DNA of 64,000 nucleotides from an uncultured Eubacterium sp. (GCA_900543485.1 UQRM01000012.1:1-64000); one strand, 5' to 3'. Shown: positions 19,633 to 29,546, counted from the first letter of the stretch. Notes: a model not told the origin generated them from the letters alone. Made by a program: numbers and translations.

Positions 19633-20229
19633 CTACTCCTCCTCTATAGTCCTGATGACGCGGCACGGATTGCCGACAGCTACGGAGTGAGGCGGAATAT
19701 CTTTGGTCACGATACTTCCTGCGCCGATGACAGATCCTTTACCGATAGTGACTCCCGGCAGGACGATACAGCCGCCGCCCAGCCAGCATTCATCTTCGAT
19801 CACGATAGGCTTGGATGAGACTCGGTAAGGAAGGTGGTCAGCGTGCTCGTTCTTTGAGATATCGAGGATCCTTTCGGAAGCAGGAACAGGATGGAGCGTT
19901 CCATAAAGCTGTACTCTTGGCGCGATCATGACATTTTTCCCGATGGTGATGAGATTATCGTCGGAGAAATAACAGTCGCAATTGATAAAGGTGTTTTCGC
20001 CTATGGTGATGTTCTCGCCGTAATTGCAGCGAAACGGCTTTTCCAGCCATACACCGTCTCCGATGGAGCCCAGCAGACTTTCCAGTATCTCCTGACGCTC
20101 TTCGTTGGCATCCGACGGTATGCTGTTGAATCTGTCTATCAAAGCTCTCGCTTCGTATCTTCGCTTCAGGAGTTGCTCGGAACGTGGATTATAATTTTCG
20201 CCGCTGAGCATTTTTTCTTTTTCTGTCAT
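19633..20229 (-). CDS. Sugar/maltose O-acetyltransferase family protein (left-handed beta helix)
   Basis: The 198-residue protein has an N-terminal mac domain (MTEKEKMLSGENYNPRSEQLL) and hexapeptide repeats: GENITIGENTFINCDCYFSD, then WLGGGCIVLPGVTIGKGSVIGAGSIVTKDIP. Such trimeric enzymes move acetyl from acetyl-CoA to a sugar or other hydroxyl acceptor; the acceptor cannot be told. The His of GTLHP is the usual catalytic residue. The ATG at 20229 is chosen because AAAGGA lies 11 bases upstream; the frame extends further. Monocistronic, divergent from serC. Confidence 0.88.
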   Translation of the reverse strand: MTEKEKMLSGENYNPRSEQLLKRRYEARALIDRFNSIPSDANEERQEILESLLGSIGDGVWLEKPFRCNYGENITIGENTFINCDCYFSDDNLITIGKNVMIAPRVQLYGTLHPVPASERILDISKNEHADHLPYRVSSKPIVIEDECWLGGGCIVLPGVTIGKGSVIGAGSIVTKDIPPHSVAVGNPCRVIRTIEEE

Positions 20230-20465
20230 TGCAAAACACATCCTTTCGTCATTATATATCATACGGCTGCCGCTATTGCCGCGCCAGCCTCGTCGTTTTG
20301 TCGAATGTTCCGATACAATTATATCACGGTTGGGCGATCACGGTGTTGAAAAAATTGATAAAGAGAAGACAACAAGGTCATAGGCGACCCAGGACAGTAA
20401 GACAAGTGGTCTGATCCCATTAACGGTCAAGGAAAACTCGATACGGTCCTGCAAAATTTCTTTTA

Positions 20466-20494
20466 TTTACTACAACTCAGTAAAGTGATATAAT
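20466..20494 (+). promoter_or_regulatory. Promoter of the serC operon
   Basis: TTTACT (20466-20471), a 17-base spacer and TATAAT (20489-20494). The leader before serC is about 65 bases; no T-box antiterminator (AGGGTGG-type core) is seen in the 337-base region 20230-20566, which otherwise holds nothing I recognise. Confidence 0.6.
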
Positions 20495-20566
20495 AAAAAA
20501 CAGTATAAGTATTTTTAAATGTGCATTGGGATAAATAAATTTTCAGTATAGAGTGGAGGTAATCAA

Positions 20567-21655
20567 ATGAGCAACGAAAGAGCGTATAATTTCTCGGCAG
20601 GTCCGTCCATGCTGCCCCTCAGTGTCATAGAGGACGCAGCTGCAAATCTGGCCAATTATAAGGGCTGCGGTGAGTCGGTGATGGAAATGAGCCACAGGTC
20701 GGCGGAGTTCAAGGCCATCCTTGAGGACGCTGAGAAGAACCTCAGGGATATCATGAATATACCTGATAACTACAAGGTGATGTTTATACAGGGCGGAGGT
20801 ACGTTGCAGTTCGCCATGGTACCGTTGAACCTGCTCAGAAAATCCGGTAAGGCTGATTATATAATCACGGGAACGTGGGCAAAGAAGGCTGCCAAGGAAG
20901 CTGAAAAATTCGGAGATATAAAGATCGTCGCGTCGTCCGAGGAGTCGACCTTCACATACATCCCGAAGGTGAAGAGAGAGGATTTCAGACCTGACGCCGA
21001 CTATGTGCATATCACGTTCAACAACACTATATACGGGACTCATTATCCGTATATCCCTGATACGGGAGATATCCCTCTTGTAGCTGATATGTCGTCCTGC
21101 ATCCTTTCAGAGGAAGTGGATGTGAGCAAGTTCGGGCTCATCTACGCGGGCGTTCAGAAGAATATAGCGCCTTCCGGCATAGCTATCGCTATCATGAGGG
21201 AAGATCTGATAGGCTTTGCAAAGGATAATGTCCCGACTTATCTGGACTATAAGATCCACGCGGACAACGGCTCCACCTACAATACGCCTAACTGCTTCTC
21301 CATCTACATTGCGGGAGAAGTATTCAAATATATAAAGGATATGGGCGGGGTCGCCGAGATGAACAGGAGAGATGTGGCCAAGGCCAAGAAGCTTTACGAT
21401 TTCATCGACAGCAGTGAGCTTTATAACTGCCCTGTCAACAAGGAAGACAGATCGCTGATGAATGTCGTTTTCGTTACAGGGGATCCTGACCTGGACAAGA
21501 AATTCGTAGCGGAAGCAAAAGCAGCTAACTTGCACAACCTCAATGGCCACAGATCCATAGGAGGCATGAGAGCCAGCATTTATAACGCAATGCCGGAAGA
21601 AGGGGTGGATGCTCTCATCGCATTCATGAAGAAGTTCCAGGAGGAAAATAAGTAA
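20567..21655 (+). CDS. serC: Phosphoserine aminotransferase
   Basis: The 362-residue class V aminotransferase starts with YNFSAGPSMLPLSVIEDAA and has the PLP-binding lysine in GLIYAGVQKNIAPSGI. It converts 3-phosphohydroxypyruvate plus glutamate to phosphoserine, the second step of serine synthesis, after SerA. A GGAGG site precedes the ATG. Its stop overlaps the start of the phosphoglycerate-mutase-like gene (TAATG), which places that phosphatase-superfamily enzyme in the serine pathway context. No serB-type phosphatase is seen in the window. Confidence 0.97.
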   Translation: MSNERAYNFSAGPSMLPLSVIEDAAANLANYKGCGESVMEMSHRSAEFKAILEDAEKNLRDIMNIPDNYKVMFIQGGGTLQFAMVPLNLLRKSGKADYIITGTWAKKAAKEAEKFGDIKIVASSEESTFTYIPKVKREDFRPDADYVHITFNNTIYGTHYPYIPDTGDIPLVADMSSCILSEEVDVSKFGLIYAGVQKNIAPSGIAIAIMREDLIGFAKDNVPTYLDYKIHADNGSTYNTPNCFSIYIAGEVFKYIKDMGGVAEMNRRDVAKAKKLYDFIDSSELYNCPVNKEDRSLMNVVFVTGDPDLDKKFVAEAKAANLHNLNGHRSIGGMRASIYNAMPEEGVDALIAFMKKFQEENK

Positions 21656-22866
21656 TGAAATATCTTATCTTGGTTCCCGATGGAGCGGGCGATGACAATA
21701 TTGAGGCTCTTGGAGGAAAGACTCCTCTTGAGGTAGCTAACCTAGAGAACATAGACGAACTTGCCCACAAAGGTACGGTGGGGATGGTCAGAACCATCCC
21801 GCCGGGGGTAGCGCCGGGAAGTGACGCGGCTAATCTCTCGGTGATGGGATACGATCCTTCCGTATATCTTACAGGAAGATCACCTCTGGAAGCGGCTAGC
21901 ATCGGCATCGATATGTCGGATACCGATGTGGCTTTCAGGACCAATATCATAACTTTGACGGGGAATGGTGATTACGAAGATCTGATAATAACCGATCATA
22001 GCTCCGGCGATATCACGACGGAGGAGGCCGATGAGTTGATAAAGGCTGTCAATGAGGCTTTCGCTGATGAAAATATCAGGTTTTACACAGGCGTCAGCTA
22101 CAGGCATTGCATGATCGTACATAACGGTTCTACGGAGTATGAGCTGACACCGCCCCATGACGTGTTGACTCAGCGAGTGGGCGATCATCTGCCAAAGGGT
22201 GAGGGCTCGGGATTTATCACAGAGATGATGAAGAAGAGCTACGAGATATTGAAGGATCATCCTGTAAACAAGGCGAGAGAGGCAAAAGGCCTGAACCCTG
22301 CTAATTCCCTGTGGATATGGGGTCAGGGAAGAAAGCCGAGCCTGTCGTCATTTTATGACAAGTACGGTATAAAAGGAACGGCCATTTCCGCTGTAGATCT
22401 GATAAAGGGAATAGCTATCTGTGCCGGTCTGAATTCGGTAGATGTTGAAGGGGCAACGGGAACCCTTCATACCAATTTCGATGGTAAGGCCAGAGCCGCT
22501 ATCAGAGAATTCAAAAACGGAATGGATTTCGTATATATGCATTTGGAAGGCCCGGACGAATGCTCCCACCAGGGAGATATGGAAGGCAAGATAGAGTGCA
22601 TGGAAAGTATAGATACCAAAGTTCTTAAACCTATCGTTGATTATTTGAGAGAAGCAGATGAGGACTTCAGAGTATTGGTGGTACCTGATCACAGAACGCC
22701 GTTGTCCATCAGGACCCATTCGGCGACTCCGGTACCGTTCGTGATATACGACAGCACTAAAGAAGAGCCTTACGACGAAAGCAAATGCTTCTGCGAAAAA
22801 TCGGGTGAGAAGGGGATGTATTTTGATAGTGGATTTGAACTCGCAGACTTTTTCTTTGAGAAGTAG
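21655..22866 (+). CDS. apgM: Archaeal-type cofactor-independent phosphoglycerate mutase (ApgM family)
   Basis: The 403-residue alkaline-phosphatase-superfamily protein begins MKYLILVPDGAGDD. It has the nucleophile segment PGVAPGSDAANLSVMGYDP and C-terminal metal ligands in VVPDHRTPLSIRTHS. The family interconverts 3- and 2-phosphoglycerate, and some members have been annotated as homoserine kinase. It overlaps the serC stop by one base. That close coupling raises the possibility that it acts on phosphoserine here, but this is inference. It is followed by dacF and uvrC on the same strand. Confidence 0.88.
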   Translation: MKYLILVPDGAGDDNIEALGGKTPLEVANLENIDELAHKGTVGMVRTIPPGVAPGSDAANLSVMGYDPSVYLTGRSPLEAASIGIDMSDTDVAFRTNIITLTGNGDYEDLIITDHSSGDITTEEADELIKAVNEAFADENIRFYTGVSYRHCMIVHNGSTEYELTPPHDVLTQRVGDHLPKGEGSGFITEMMKKSYEILKDHPVNKAREAKGLNPANSLWIWGQGRKPSLSSFYDKYGIKGTAISAVDLIKGIAICAGLNSVDVEGATGTLHTNFDGKARAAIREFKNGMDFVYMHLEGPDECSHQGDMEGKIECMESIDTKVLKPIVDYLREADEDFRVLVVPDHRTPLSIRTHSATPVPFVIYDSTKEEPYDESKCFCEKSGEKGMYFDSGFELADFFFEK

Positions 22867-24289
22867 CAACATATTAGTAAAGATCACAGTATATGTAATG
22901 ATGATGGCGCTTATCCTGGCAGGAGCGGCGCCGTCTTTTGCTGATGAAAGGGAAAATTCCGGTGAAAGTACGGAGACAGCAGCTTCCGCTGATATCGACT
23001 GGTCGGATGCTCCGTCCATAGAAGGGACTTCCGGTATCATAATGGATGCAGGCAGCGGAACTATCCTCTATGAGAAAAATGCTTATGAACGCCGGGATCC
23101 GGCAAGCATCACGAAGATAATGACTTCTCTCATAACCTTGGAGACGCTCGATATGGATCAGGAGGTGACAGTTCCCGCTGAAGCGGTAGCTCCTGATGAC
23201 AGCGGGACCAATATAGACCTGAAGGAAGGAGAGGTGCTGACTGTAGAACAGTTGTTATACGGTATGATGCTTGAATCAGGCAATGATGCGGCGGATACCC
23301 TGGCTATAGCCATATCCGGGTCGATAGAAAGCTTTGCAGAGCTTATGAATGAGAGAGCTGCCGCCTGCGGAGCAGAGGATACGACTTTCATCAGCGCCAG
23401 TGGCCTCAGCGAATACGGGGAGGATCATAATCTGACGACAGCTTACGATATAGCGATGATAGCGCGGGAAGCGATGAAGAACCCTGAATTTCGTCAGGTC
23501 GTGAGTACAGCCAGATATACCATACCGGCCACCAATATGTCGGACAGAAGGACGCTGAGGAATACTGATGTTTGCCTGTACGAGGAAGACGAGACAATTG
23601 AGGTGAGTGGTATCGAACGCCCATTCAAATACGATGGGACCACAGGAATCAAGACGGGATATACGGGAACAGCAGGGAATTGTTTTTGCGGCTCCGCACA
23701 GAAAGATGATACGGAGCTTATCGCCGTAAGTCTCAACTCAACATCGGAGGAGCAGCGATTCGCTGATGTGATGGCGCTGTGGGATTACGGGTTTTCGAAA
23801 TATTATACATATACAGCGGCTGCCGGTCGTCAGAACCTGGATGAATTCAGGGTATGGCAGGGGGAGAAAAGCCATGTGGCTGTAGGCATATCGGAGGATA
23901 TGGACATAACCCTCAACGAAGGATATGACAGTGACAATATCACCGTGGAGGCAGTCAAGGATGACGGAGCCATAAAGGCGCCGGTGGAGAAGGGTGACAG
24001 GCTGGGACAGCTGATAGCATACGATGAAAACGGAGAAGCGGTGGCCACAGCCGATCTCGTCGCCATGGAAAGCGTGGAGAAAGGCGGTATCCTCTCATAT
24101 ATAGGTATTGCCGATGAGGATATAATATTTTTCGTGCTCGGGATAATCGGCATATTGATCCTTCTGATACTGATCCGGATGCTATACGTCAGGAGCAGAC
24201 GGAAGAAGCGAAAGAGAAGACGTGCGGAACGAACAAGACATGTACGGCGCAAGGAATGGGAGAAAGAGAAAAACCCATTTGGAAACTAA
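22823..24289 (+). CDS. D-alanyl-D-alanine carboxypeptidase (DacF/PBP5-like)
   Basis: The protein has an N-terminal signal segment (KITVYVMMMALILAGAAPSFA) and the three penicillin-binding motifs: SxxK in DPASITKIMTS, SGN in LESGNDAADT, and KTG in GIKTGYTG. A C-terminal domain, a membrane helix near the end and a very basic tail (RSRRKKRKRRRAERTRHVRRK) follow. It would trim the terminal D-Ala from peptidoglycan stem peptides outside the membrane. The start is uncertain: the TTG at 22823 follows AAGGGGATG well, a GTG at 22805 is also in frame, and both overlap apgM. Confidence 0.88.
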   Translation: MIVDLNSQTFSLRSSNILVKITVYVMMMALILAGAAPSFADERENSGESTETAASADIDWSDAPSIEGTSGIIMDAGSGTILYEKNAYERRDPASITKIMTSLITLETLDMDQEVTVPAEAVAPDDSGTNIDLKEGEVLTVEQLLYGMMLESGNDAADTLAIAISGSIESFAELMNERAAACGAEDTTFISASGLSEYGEDHNLTTAYDIAMIAREAMKNPEFRQVVSTARYTIPATNMSDRRTLRNTDVCLYEEDETIEVSGIERPFKYDGTTGIKTGYTGTAGNCFCGSAQKDDTELIAVSLNSTSEEQRFADVMALWDYGFSKYYTYTAAAGRQNLDEFRVWQGEKSHVAVGISEDMDITLNEGYDSDNITVEAVKDDGAIKAPVEKGDRLGQLIAYDENGEAVATADLVAMESVEKGGILSYIGIADEDIIFFVLGIIGILILLILIRMLYVRSRRKKRKRRRAERTRHVRRKEWEKEKNPFGN

Positions 24290-24310
24290 CTGACAGATTG
24301 ATGAAATAAG

Positions 24311-26296
24311 ATGTTCGATATACAGGAAAATCTGAAAAATCTCCCGGATGGACCGGGAGTATATATGCACAAGGACAGGCTGGGCAATATCATCTATGTG
24401 GGAAAGGCTGTTTCTCTTAGAAACAGAGTGAGGCAGTACTTTCAATCCAAGAAGAACATGGCTCCCAAGGTCAGAAGCATGGTGGAGCAGATAGCGGAAT
24501 TTGAGTATATTACCACAGGCAGCGAGATGGAGGCGCTGATTTTAGAGTGCAATCTCATAAAGAAGCATCGGCCTAAGTACAACATCCTGCTGAGGGACGA
24601 TAAGACATATCCATATATCAAGATAACTAACGAAGACTACCCTCGTGTCATAAAGACGAGGGTGGTGAAAAAGGATGGCGGACGTTACTTCGGCCCCTAC
24701 AGCGATGCCGGGGCTGTCAACAAGATAGTGGATCTTCTCAACAGCAGCTTCGCTCTCAAGAGATGCTCGGCAGTCGCGTTTCCCAGCGGATTCAAGCCGT
24801 GTCTCAATTTTCATATAAACCAATGCAGAGGTATATGTACAGGCAGCGTCAGCAGGGAAAGCTACAGCGAGGTCGTGGAGGGTGCCAGGGACTTTCTCAA
24901 CGGAAAGAACAAGAAGCTTCTGGACAGGCTCAAAAGCCTAATGGATGAGGCCGCGGAAAAGATGGAATACGAGGAAGCCGCCGTATACAGGGATTACATA
25001 GAGGCGGCGAAGGCGCTGTCAGCGACTCAGCGGGTAGTCATACAGCACAGCAAGGATATCGATATCGTGATACCGGCAAAGGGAACGGAAGAGACCCACA
25101 TGGTGCTGTTTTTCGTCAGGGACGGAAAGCTGGTGGGGCGGGAATCGTATGAGATGGAAGCGTCTTTCGAAGAGGATAGCGGTGAACTGATATCAGCATT
25201 TATAAATCAACATTACAGTGAATTGCCTAACTTCCCCAAAGAGATACTCCTGACGCGGATGCCGGCCGACAAAGAGCTGCTGGAACGTTATCTGTCGGAA
25301 CTGGCTGGTCATAATGTCAGCCTTGTAAAGCCGCAGAAAGGCGAAAAGAAGGCGTTAGTGGATATGGCATATAAGGATGTGCTGGAAATGGTCAAGACTA
25401 TCGACGATAGGGCGGCCAATGCCAGAGAGAGACGGCGAAGCCTGGGAGCGGATATTTTCGGCATTTTAAAGGAGATGGGTGCGGTCTCAGGTGAATACGA
25501 CGGGCGCGAATTCCGGGCGGAATCATATGATATATCCAATACAAATGGCGTCGATACGGTGGGCGCCATGGTGGTCTTCAACGGCCTTAAGCCTGATAAG
25601 AGCGGATACAGGAAATTCAAGATCCGGAGTGTTTACGGGCAAAACGATTATAAAGCGATGAAGGAAGTGCTGACCAGACGTTTTAGCAGAGTGTTCCAGG
25701 GAGATCCTGCTTTTGAGGTGCTGCCTGATATAATTTTCATGGACGGGGGAAAGGGCCATGTTTCCGCAGCTCTTGAAGTGATAGACGAGACAGGGCTTGA
25801 CATCCCTGTGGTAGGTATGGTCAAAGATGACAGGCACAGGACAAGAGCGCTGGTATACAGGACGGGGCGCAGAGTCGGCGCTGCAGATGGCTTGGCGGAT
25901 GACCGGCCGGGTGCCGAAGAACAGGACCGGCGCGGGCTGGGACAGGATACTTCCGGCCAGGTGGACGGATATGCCGAAATATCCCTCAAGGGAAAGCCTA
26001 TGCTATTCAAATACATCGGGCGCATGCAGGAGGAAGTACACAGATTTGCTATAGAATATCATCGCAGCCTGCGAAACAGGAACGCGTCCAGGTCAGTGCT
26101 GGATGATATAAAGGGTATCGGACCTGCCAGGAAAGCGGCGCTGCTTGAGCATTTCAAGAGTGTGGATGCCATCAGGGCAGCTACAGCGGAGGAGATGGAA
26201 AAGCTGCCTGAGATGAATGGCGGCGCGGCGAAGGCCGTATGGCAGTATTTTCATGGCAGGGAGACGACAACTGAGAATCGAAACAAGGAAAAATAA
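24311..26296 (+). CDS. uvrC: Excinuclease ABC subunit C
   Basis: The 661-residue protein has the GIY-YIG nuclease at the N-terminus (GPGVYMHKDRLGNIIYVGKA), a UVR motif (AAEKMEYEEAAVYRDYIEAA), the RNase H-like second nuclease (FRAESYDISNTNGVDTVGAM; PDIIFMDGGKGH) and terminal helix-hairpin-helix motifs (DDIKGIGPARKAALLEHF). It makes both incisions in nucleotide excision repair with UvrA and UvrB. Between DDRHRTRALVY and LFKYIGRMQEEVHRFAI there is a Gly/Asp/Arg-rich insert of roughly 35 residues not usual in UvrC; the frame stays open. Last gene of the serC unit. Confidence 0.97.
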   Translation: MFDIQENLKNLPDGPGVYMHKDRLGNIIYVGKAVSLRNRVRQYFQSKKNMAPKVRSMVEQIAEFEYITTGSEMEALILECNLIKKHRPKYNILLRDDKTYPYIKITNEDYPRVIKTRVVKKDGGRYFGPYSDAGAVNKIVDLLNSSFALKRCSAVAFPSGFKPCLNFHINQCRGICTGSVSRESYSEVVEGARDFLNGKNKKLLDRLKSLMDEAAEKMEYEEAAVYRDYIEAAKALSATQRVVIQHSKDIDIVIPAKGTEETHMVLFFVRDGKLVGRESYEMEASFEEDSGELISAFINQHYSELPNFPKEILLTRMPADKELLERYLSELAGHNVSLVKPQKGEKKALVDMAYKDVLEMVKTIDDRAANARERRRSLGADIFGILKEMGAVSGEYDGREFRAESYDISNTNGVDTVGAMVVFNGLKPDKSGYRKFKIRSVYGQNDYKAMKEVLTRRFSRVFQGDPAFEVLPDIIFMDGGKGHVSAALEVIDETGLDIPVVGMVKDDRHRTRALVYRTGRRVGAADGLADDRPGAEEQDRRGLGQDTSGQVDGYAEISLKGKPMLFKYIGRMQEEVHRFAIEYHRSLRNRNASRSVLDDIKGIGPARKAALLEHFKSVDAIRAATAEEMEKLPEMNGGAAKAVWQYFHGRETTTENRNKEK

Positions 26297-26340
26297 AAGA
26301 GGCTGCCACATCAGGTAAAAGATGTAACAGCCTCTTTTTT
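26296..26340. terminator. Intrinsic terminator shared by uvrC and the permease gene
   Basis: AAAGAGGCTG (26296-26305) pairs with CAGCCTCTTT (26328-26337), with an inner ACATC/GATGT stem. T-rich tails on both sides let it serve the converging permease gene as well. Confidence 0.9.
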
Positions 26341-26397
26341 CGAAGTTTATCCTCTTTGGATTTCAGCTGGCGCTTGCAGCGGTCTGATGTCCCGCGG

Positions 26398-27810
26398 CTA
26401 TTCGTTGAGATTCATGTCAGGCGGAAGCTGCCTGAAGAACTTCGTGGCAACGGCCAGGGCTATGAAGCCCAGTACCAGCCATATGATACCGAGTATCTTC
26501 GACAGGCTGTCAAGGCTGATCCACAGGGCAGCGCAGATGACAGCGCCTATGATAGGGCAAATGAGGTATTTTACGATACCTGCTCCGTTTCGCTGTTGTC
26601 CCTTTATAAAATAATGGGAGATAACGGAGATATTTACCATTACGAAGCCCAGCAGCGCTCCGAAATTTACCAGGGAAGCGGCTGCCGACAGGTCCAGTAT
26701 CATCGCCGACAGGGATATTACGGCTACGATTATAACGTTGATGGAAGGTATCTTCGTCTTTTTGTTGACGTAGCCGAATATCTTTTTAGGCAGCAGTCCG
26801 TCTCTTCCCATACCGAAGAGTATCCTTACTGCAGAAGCCTGAGATGCCACTGCTGATGCGGTGGCTCCAATGACCATCATCGCGCAGAATATGAGAGCCA
26901 TCACGTTGCCCAGCACGTGGAACATGTACTCATAAGCTCCCGAATCCGGAACCTCGAAGGAATACCACGCTTCAGGCCATGCTGACTGCATCATGTAGGA
27001 CATGATGATGAAATAGCCGCCTGCCGCGAAGCAAGTGATAAGCAGCGCTCTTCCGATGGTCTTTTCTGGTTCCACCGTCTCTTCGGCAATGGTCGTTACC
27101 GAGTCGAAGCCCAGGAAAGACATACAGAGTATGGATGCTCCGGCAAATATCCCGGCCCAGCCAACATCAGGAGATGCGAACTCTTCAGGATTGAAATAGG
27201 CTGTCGTATCCAGGATCGTGCCGAGGCCGCCCCCTCCGAAGATGTATTTGAGGGAGAGGATGATAACAGCGACGACGAATACCAGCTGTACGATTATCAG
27301 CGTATTGTTGAAAACTTTAGTGAAATTCATGCCTACCAGATTCGTTATAGTCACGATGACGATGAATATACCGATCCAGGCTGTCGTAGGGATCTGCGGG
27401 ATCAGTATGTTCATATAAAGACTCAGTGTGACATAGTTGAACATAGGGAGCAGTATATAGTCCAGCAGGATGCCCCAGCCGGCCATGAATCCTACGTGGG
27501 GGTTGAGGCTTCGCTGGGTGTAAGCGTATACGGACCCTGCGATAGGGTACGCTTTTACCATGTGCCTGTAGCTCATAGCCGTGAACATCATGGCCAGTGT
27601 GGCTACCGTATAGGTCAGAGCCAGCATTCCGTGAGTCATATTGCAGACCAGACCGTATGTACTGAATATGGTTATAGGCGCCATATAAGCGACACCGAAG
27701 AAAACTACCGAAGGCAGCTTCATCACCCTGTTCAATTCCTGTTTATAATGGAATTTTTCAAGGCCGCTATTGGAGTTTTCGACAGCTCCGTTCTTTTCAT
27801 TGATTGACAT
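26398..27810 (-). CDS. APC-family amino acid/polyamine permease (PuuP-like)
   Basis: The 470-residue protein has about 12 hydrophobic segments and the APC patterns VFFGVAYMAPITIFSTYG in helix 1, the amphipathic SFLGFDSVTTIAEETVEPEKTIGRA, and ASAVASQASAVRILFGMGRDG. It resembles putrescine/amino acid importers and should take up an amine or amino acid with a cation. The ATG at 27810 follows AAAAGGAGAA. It lies 75 bases after the amidohydrolase gene on the same strand, so it is probably the second cistron of the sigma-54 operon, supplying substrate to that enzyme. Confidence 0.87.
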   Translation of the reverse strand: MSINEKNGAVENSNSGLEKFHYKQELNRVMKLPSVVFFGVAYMAPITIFSTYGLVCNMTHGMLALTYTVATLAMMFTAMSYRHMVKAYPIAGSVYAYTQRSLNPHVGFMAGWGILLDYILLPMFNYVTLSLYMNILIPQIPTTAWIGIFIVIVTITNLVGMNFTKVFNNTLIIVQLVFVVAVIILSLKYIFGGGGLGTILDTTAYFNPEEFASPDVGWAGIFAGASILCMSFLGFDSVTTIAEETVEPEKTIGRALLITCFAAGGYFIIMSYMMQSAWPEAWYSFEVPDSGAYEYMFHVLGNVMALIFCAMMVIGATASAVASQASAVRILFGMGRDGLLPKKIFGYVNKKTKIPSINVIIVAVISLSAMILDLSAAASLVNFGALLGFVMVNISVISHYFIKGQQRNGAGIVKYLICPIIGAVICAALWISLDSLSKILGIIWLVLGFIALAVATKFFRQLPPDMNLNE

Positions 27811-27885
27811 CGTTATTCTCCTTTTCAGAAAATGATAATAAGTACGATTGCGACAGATACGGCGGTCGGCCGCCATATTGAAAAA

Positions 27886-29514
27886 TCAGACGGACGCAGG
27901 ATCTTCGTAGATGATCTTCCCGTCCATCACAGTCATGATGACTTTTCTTTCCATCAGATCCGTATCAGGGATGCTGAACAGATCTTTGTCGATCACGATG
28001 ATATCGGCGAAATATCCTTCAGCCAGAGAGCCTAATTCGTTTTCCCGATGTACTCCGTAGGCGGAGCCGTGAGTGTAAAATTTAAGCATTTCTGCCAGCG
28101 TCAGCTTTTCGGAAGGTGTCCACCCGCCTTCAGGCTTGCCGTCGTTATGTACTCTGGTGATGCCCCTGAATATTTCCAGGAATGGATCGTTGTCCACTAC
28201 GGGGCAATCGCTTCCGATGGCCAGTATACCAGCGGCCTCGTACAACGATCTGTAAGGGAAAGTCTTGTCTGCCCGCTTCTTTCCGAGGACCTCAGGATAA
28301 GGATTAGCATCAAAAGTCTGGGTCAGCGCCAGATGTTCCGGTTGTACGGAAGGGATGATGCCCAACTCCTTTATTCTGGAGAAGTCGTCATCGCTTACCA
28401 TTTCCAGATGTTCGATGGCGTGTCGGCATTGGTTTTTCCCATAGGTCTTGACGGCTGTTTCGATGTAGTCGATGCCATATCGCACAGCTCTGTCGCCGCA
28501 GGCGTGCAGCTTCACTGAAAGTCCGCGTTTATGAGCTTCGGGAACGGCCTTGCTGATGGAGTCCAGATCACACAGCTCTTCTCCGATGTTGCCGGGCTCG
28601 TCGGCATATTCATCCAGTACCAGGGCTGTATGGGTCGTTACAACTCCGTCCAGGAACTGTTTTACCTGATCTACCTTTAGCTTGTCAGAAGAATATTTCT
28701 CCCTGTCCTCGACCACCTTGTCCAGGTCGCCTGTAAGGTCCGGCGCCGCATGTATCCGGACAGTAAGCTCTCCGGCCCGATCCATTTGGCTGTAGACTTC
28801 CAGATCTCCCATGTTACCGTGATAGTACGGCTGCACATCGTTTATGGATGTGATGCCCAGATTTTTGGCAGCGTCCATAAAGGCGTGTATGATGGCTTTT
28901 TCCTCCTGCTCCGTGAAATCAAAGGCATATCTGGTAGCCAGTCCGGTGGCGGCCTCCAGCAGCACACCTGTAGGATCACCGTTGGTATCCCTGACTATCT
29001 TTCCGCCCGCAGGATCAGGAGTATCGGCAGTAAGGCCGATGATCTTCATGGCGGCGCTGTTGATCCAGGCTCCATGGGCTTCTGCGTGGAGAAGGCATAC
29101 AGGTCTGTCGGGGAAATACTTGTCCAGTGATGCGTGCGTAGGCATCTGTCTGTTGTCCCAGAAGACGTGGTACCAGGAAAATCCTCTTACCCAACCTGTC
29201 TTGTCAGGATCTTTGTCGGCGGCTTTTTTTACCATGAGAGCCGCTTCCTCCTCACTTTTTGCCTCTGCCAGATTGACATACGTTTTGAACAGCCCTGCCA
29301 TTATGAGATGGGTGTGGCTGTCGTGGAATCCGGCCATCACGGTATTAGCACCGAATTCCTTGACGACTGTATCCTGTCCTTGGTAGGCGGAGGGATCGGA
29401 ACCCCGTTCCACAGCCAGGATCCTGTTGCCTTTGACGGCTACGAACCCGGGATATGGCTCCGCGCTAATGCTGTCGAAGATGCAGTCGCTTTTGATAATC
29501 AAATCAGCTTTCAT
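27886..29514 (-). CDS. Amidohydrolase family 3 protein (YtcJ-like)
   Basis: The 542-residue metal-dependent hydrolase has the HxH motif in GFHDSHTHLIMAG, further ligand histidines in LHACGDRAVR and CRHAIEHLEMVS, and the terminal Asp in LAIGSDCPVVDNDPF. YtcJ-like enzymes hydrolyse amide or imide bonds; the substrate is not predictable. The start is the ATG at 29514 with an AGAGGTGA site; upstream codons run into the promoter. A sigma-54 promoter 33 bases upstream and the adjacent enhancer-binding protein imply induction by a specific small molecule, probably the compound imported by the following permease. Confidence 0.87.
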   Translation of the reverse strand: MKADLIIKSDCIFDSISAEPYPGFVAVKGNRILAVERGSDPSAYQGQDTVVKEFGANTVMAGFHDSHTHLIMAGLFKTYVNLAEAKSEEEAALMVKKAADKDPDKTGWVRGFSWYHVFWDNRQMPTHASLDKYFPDRPVCLLHAEAHGAWINSAAMKIIGLTADTPDPAGGKIVRDTNGDPTGVLLEAATGLATRYAFDFTEQEEKAIIHAFMDAAKNLGITSINDVQPYYHGNMGDLEVYSQMDRAGELTVRIHAAPDLTGDLDKVVEDREKYSSDKLKVDQVKQFLDGVVTTHTALVLDEYADEPGNIGEELCDLDSISKAVPEAHKRGLSVKLHACGDRAVRYGIDYIETAVKTYGKNQCRHAIEHLEMVSDDDFSRIKELGIIPSVQPEHLALTQTFDANPYPEVLGKKRADKTFPYRSLYEAAGILAIGSDCPVVDNDPFLEIFRGITRVHNDGKPEGGWTPSEKLTLAEMLKFYTHGSAYGVHRENELGSLAEGYFADIIVIDKDLFSIPDTDLMERKVIMTVMDGKIIYEDPASV

Positions 29515-29546
29515 TTGTTCACCTCTTTTCCAGCTGGCAATATATA

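Noticed and set aside
20230..20566. T-box leader controlling serC
   Set aside because: No AGGGTGG-type antiterminator core, specifier loop or terminator hairpin is visible.
25845..25995. Frameshift in uvrC
   Set aside because: The frame is continuous and conserved UvrC motifs resume in the same frame on both sides of the insert.
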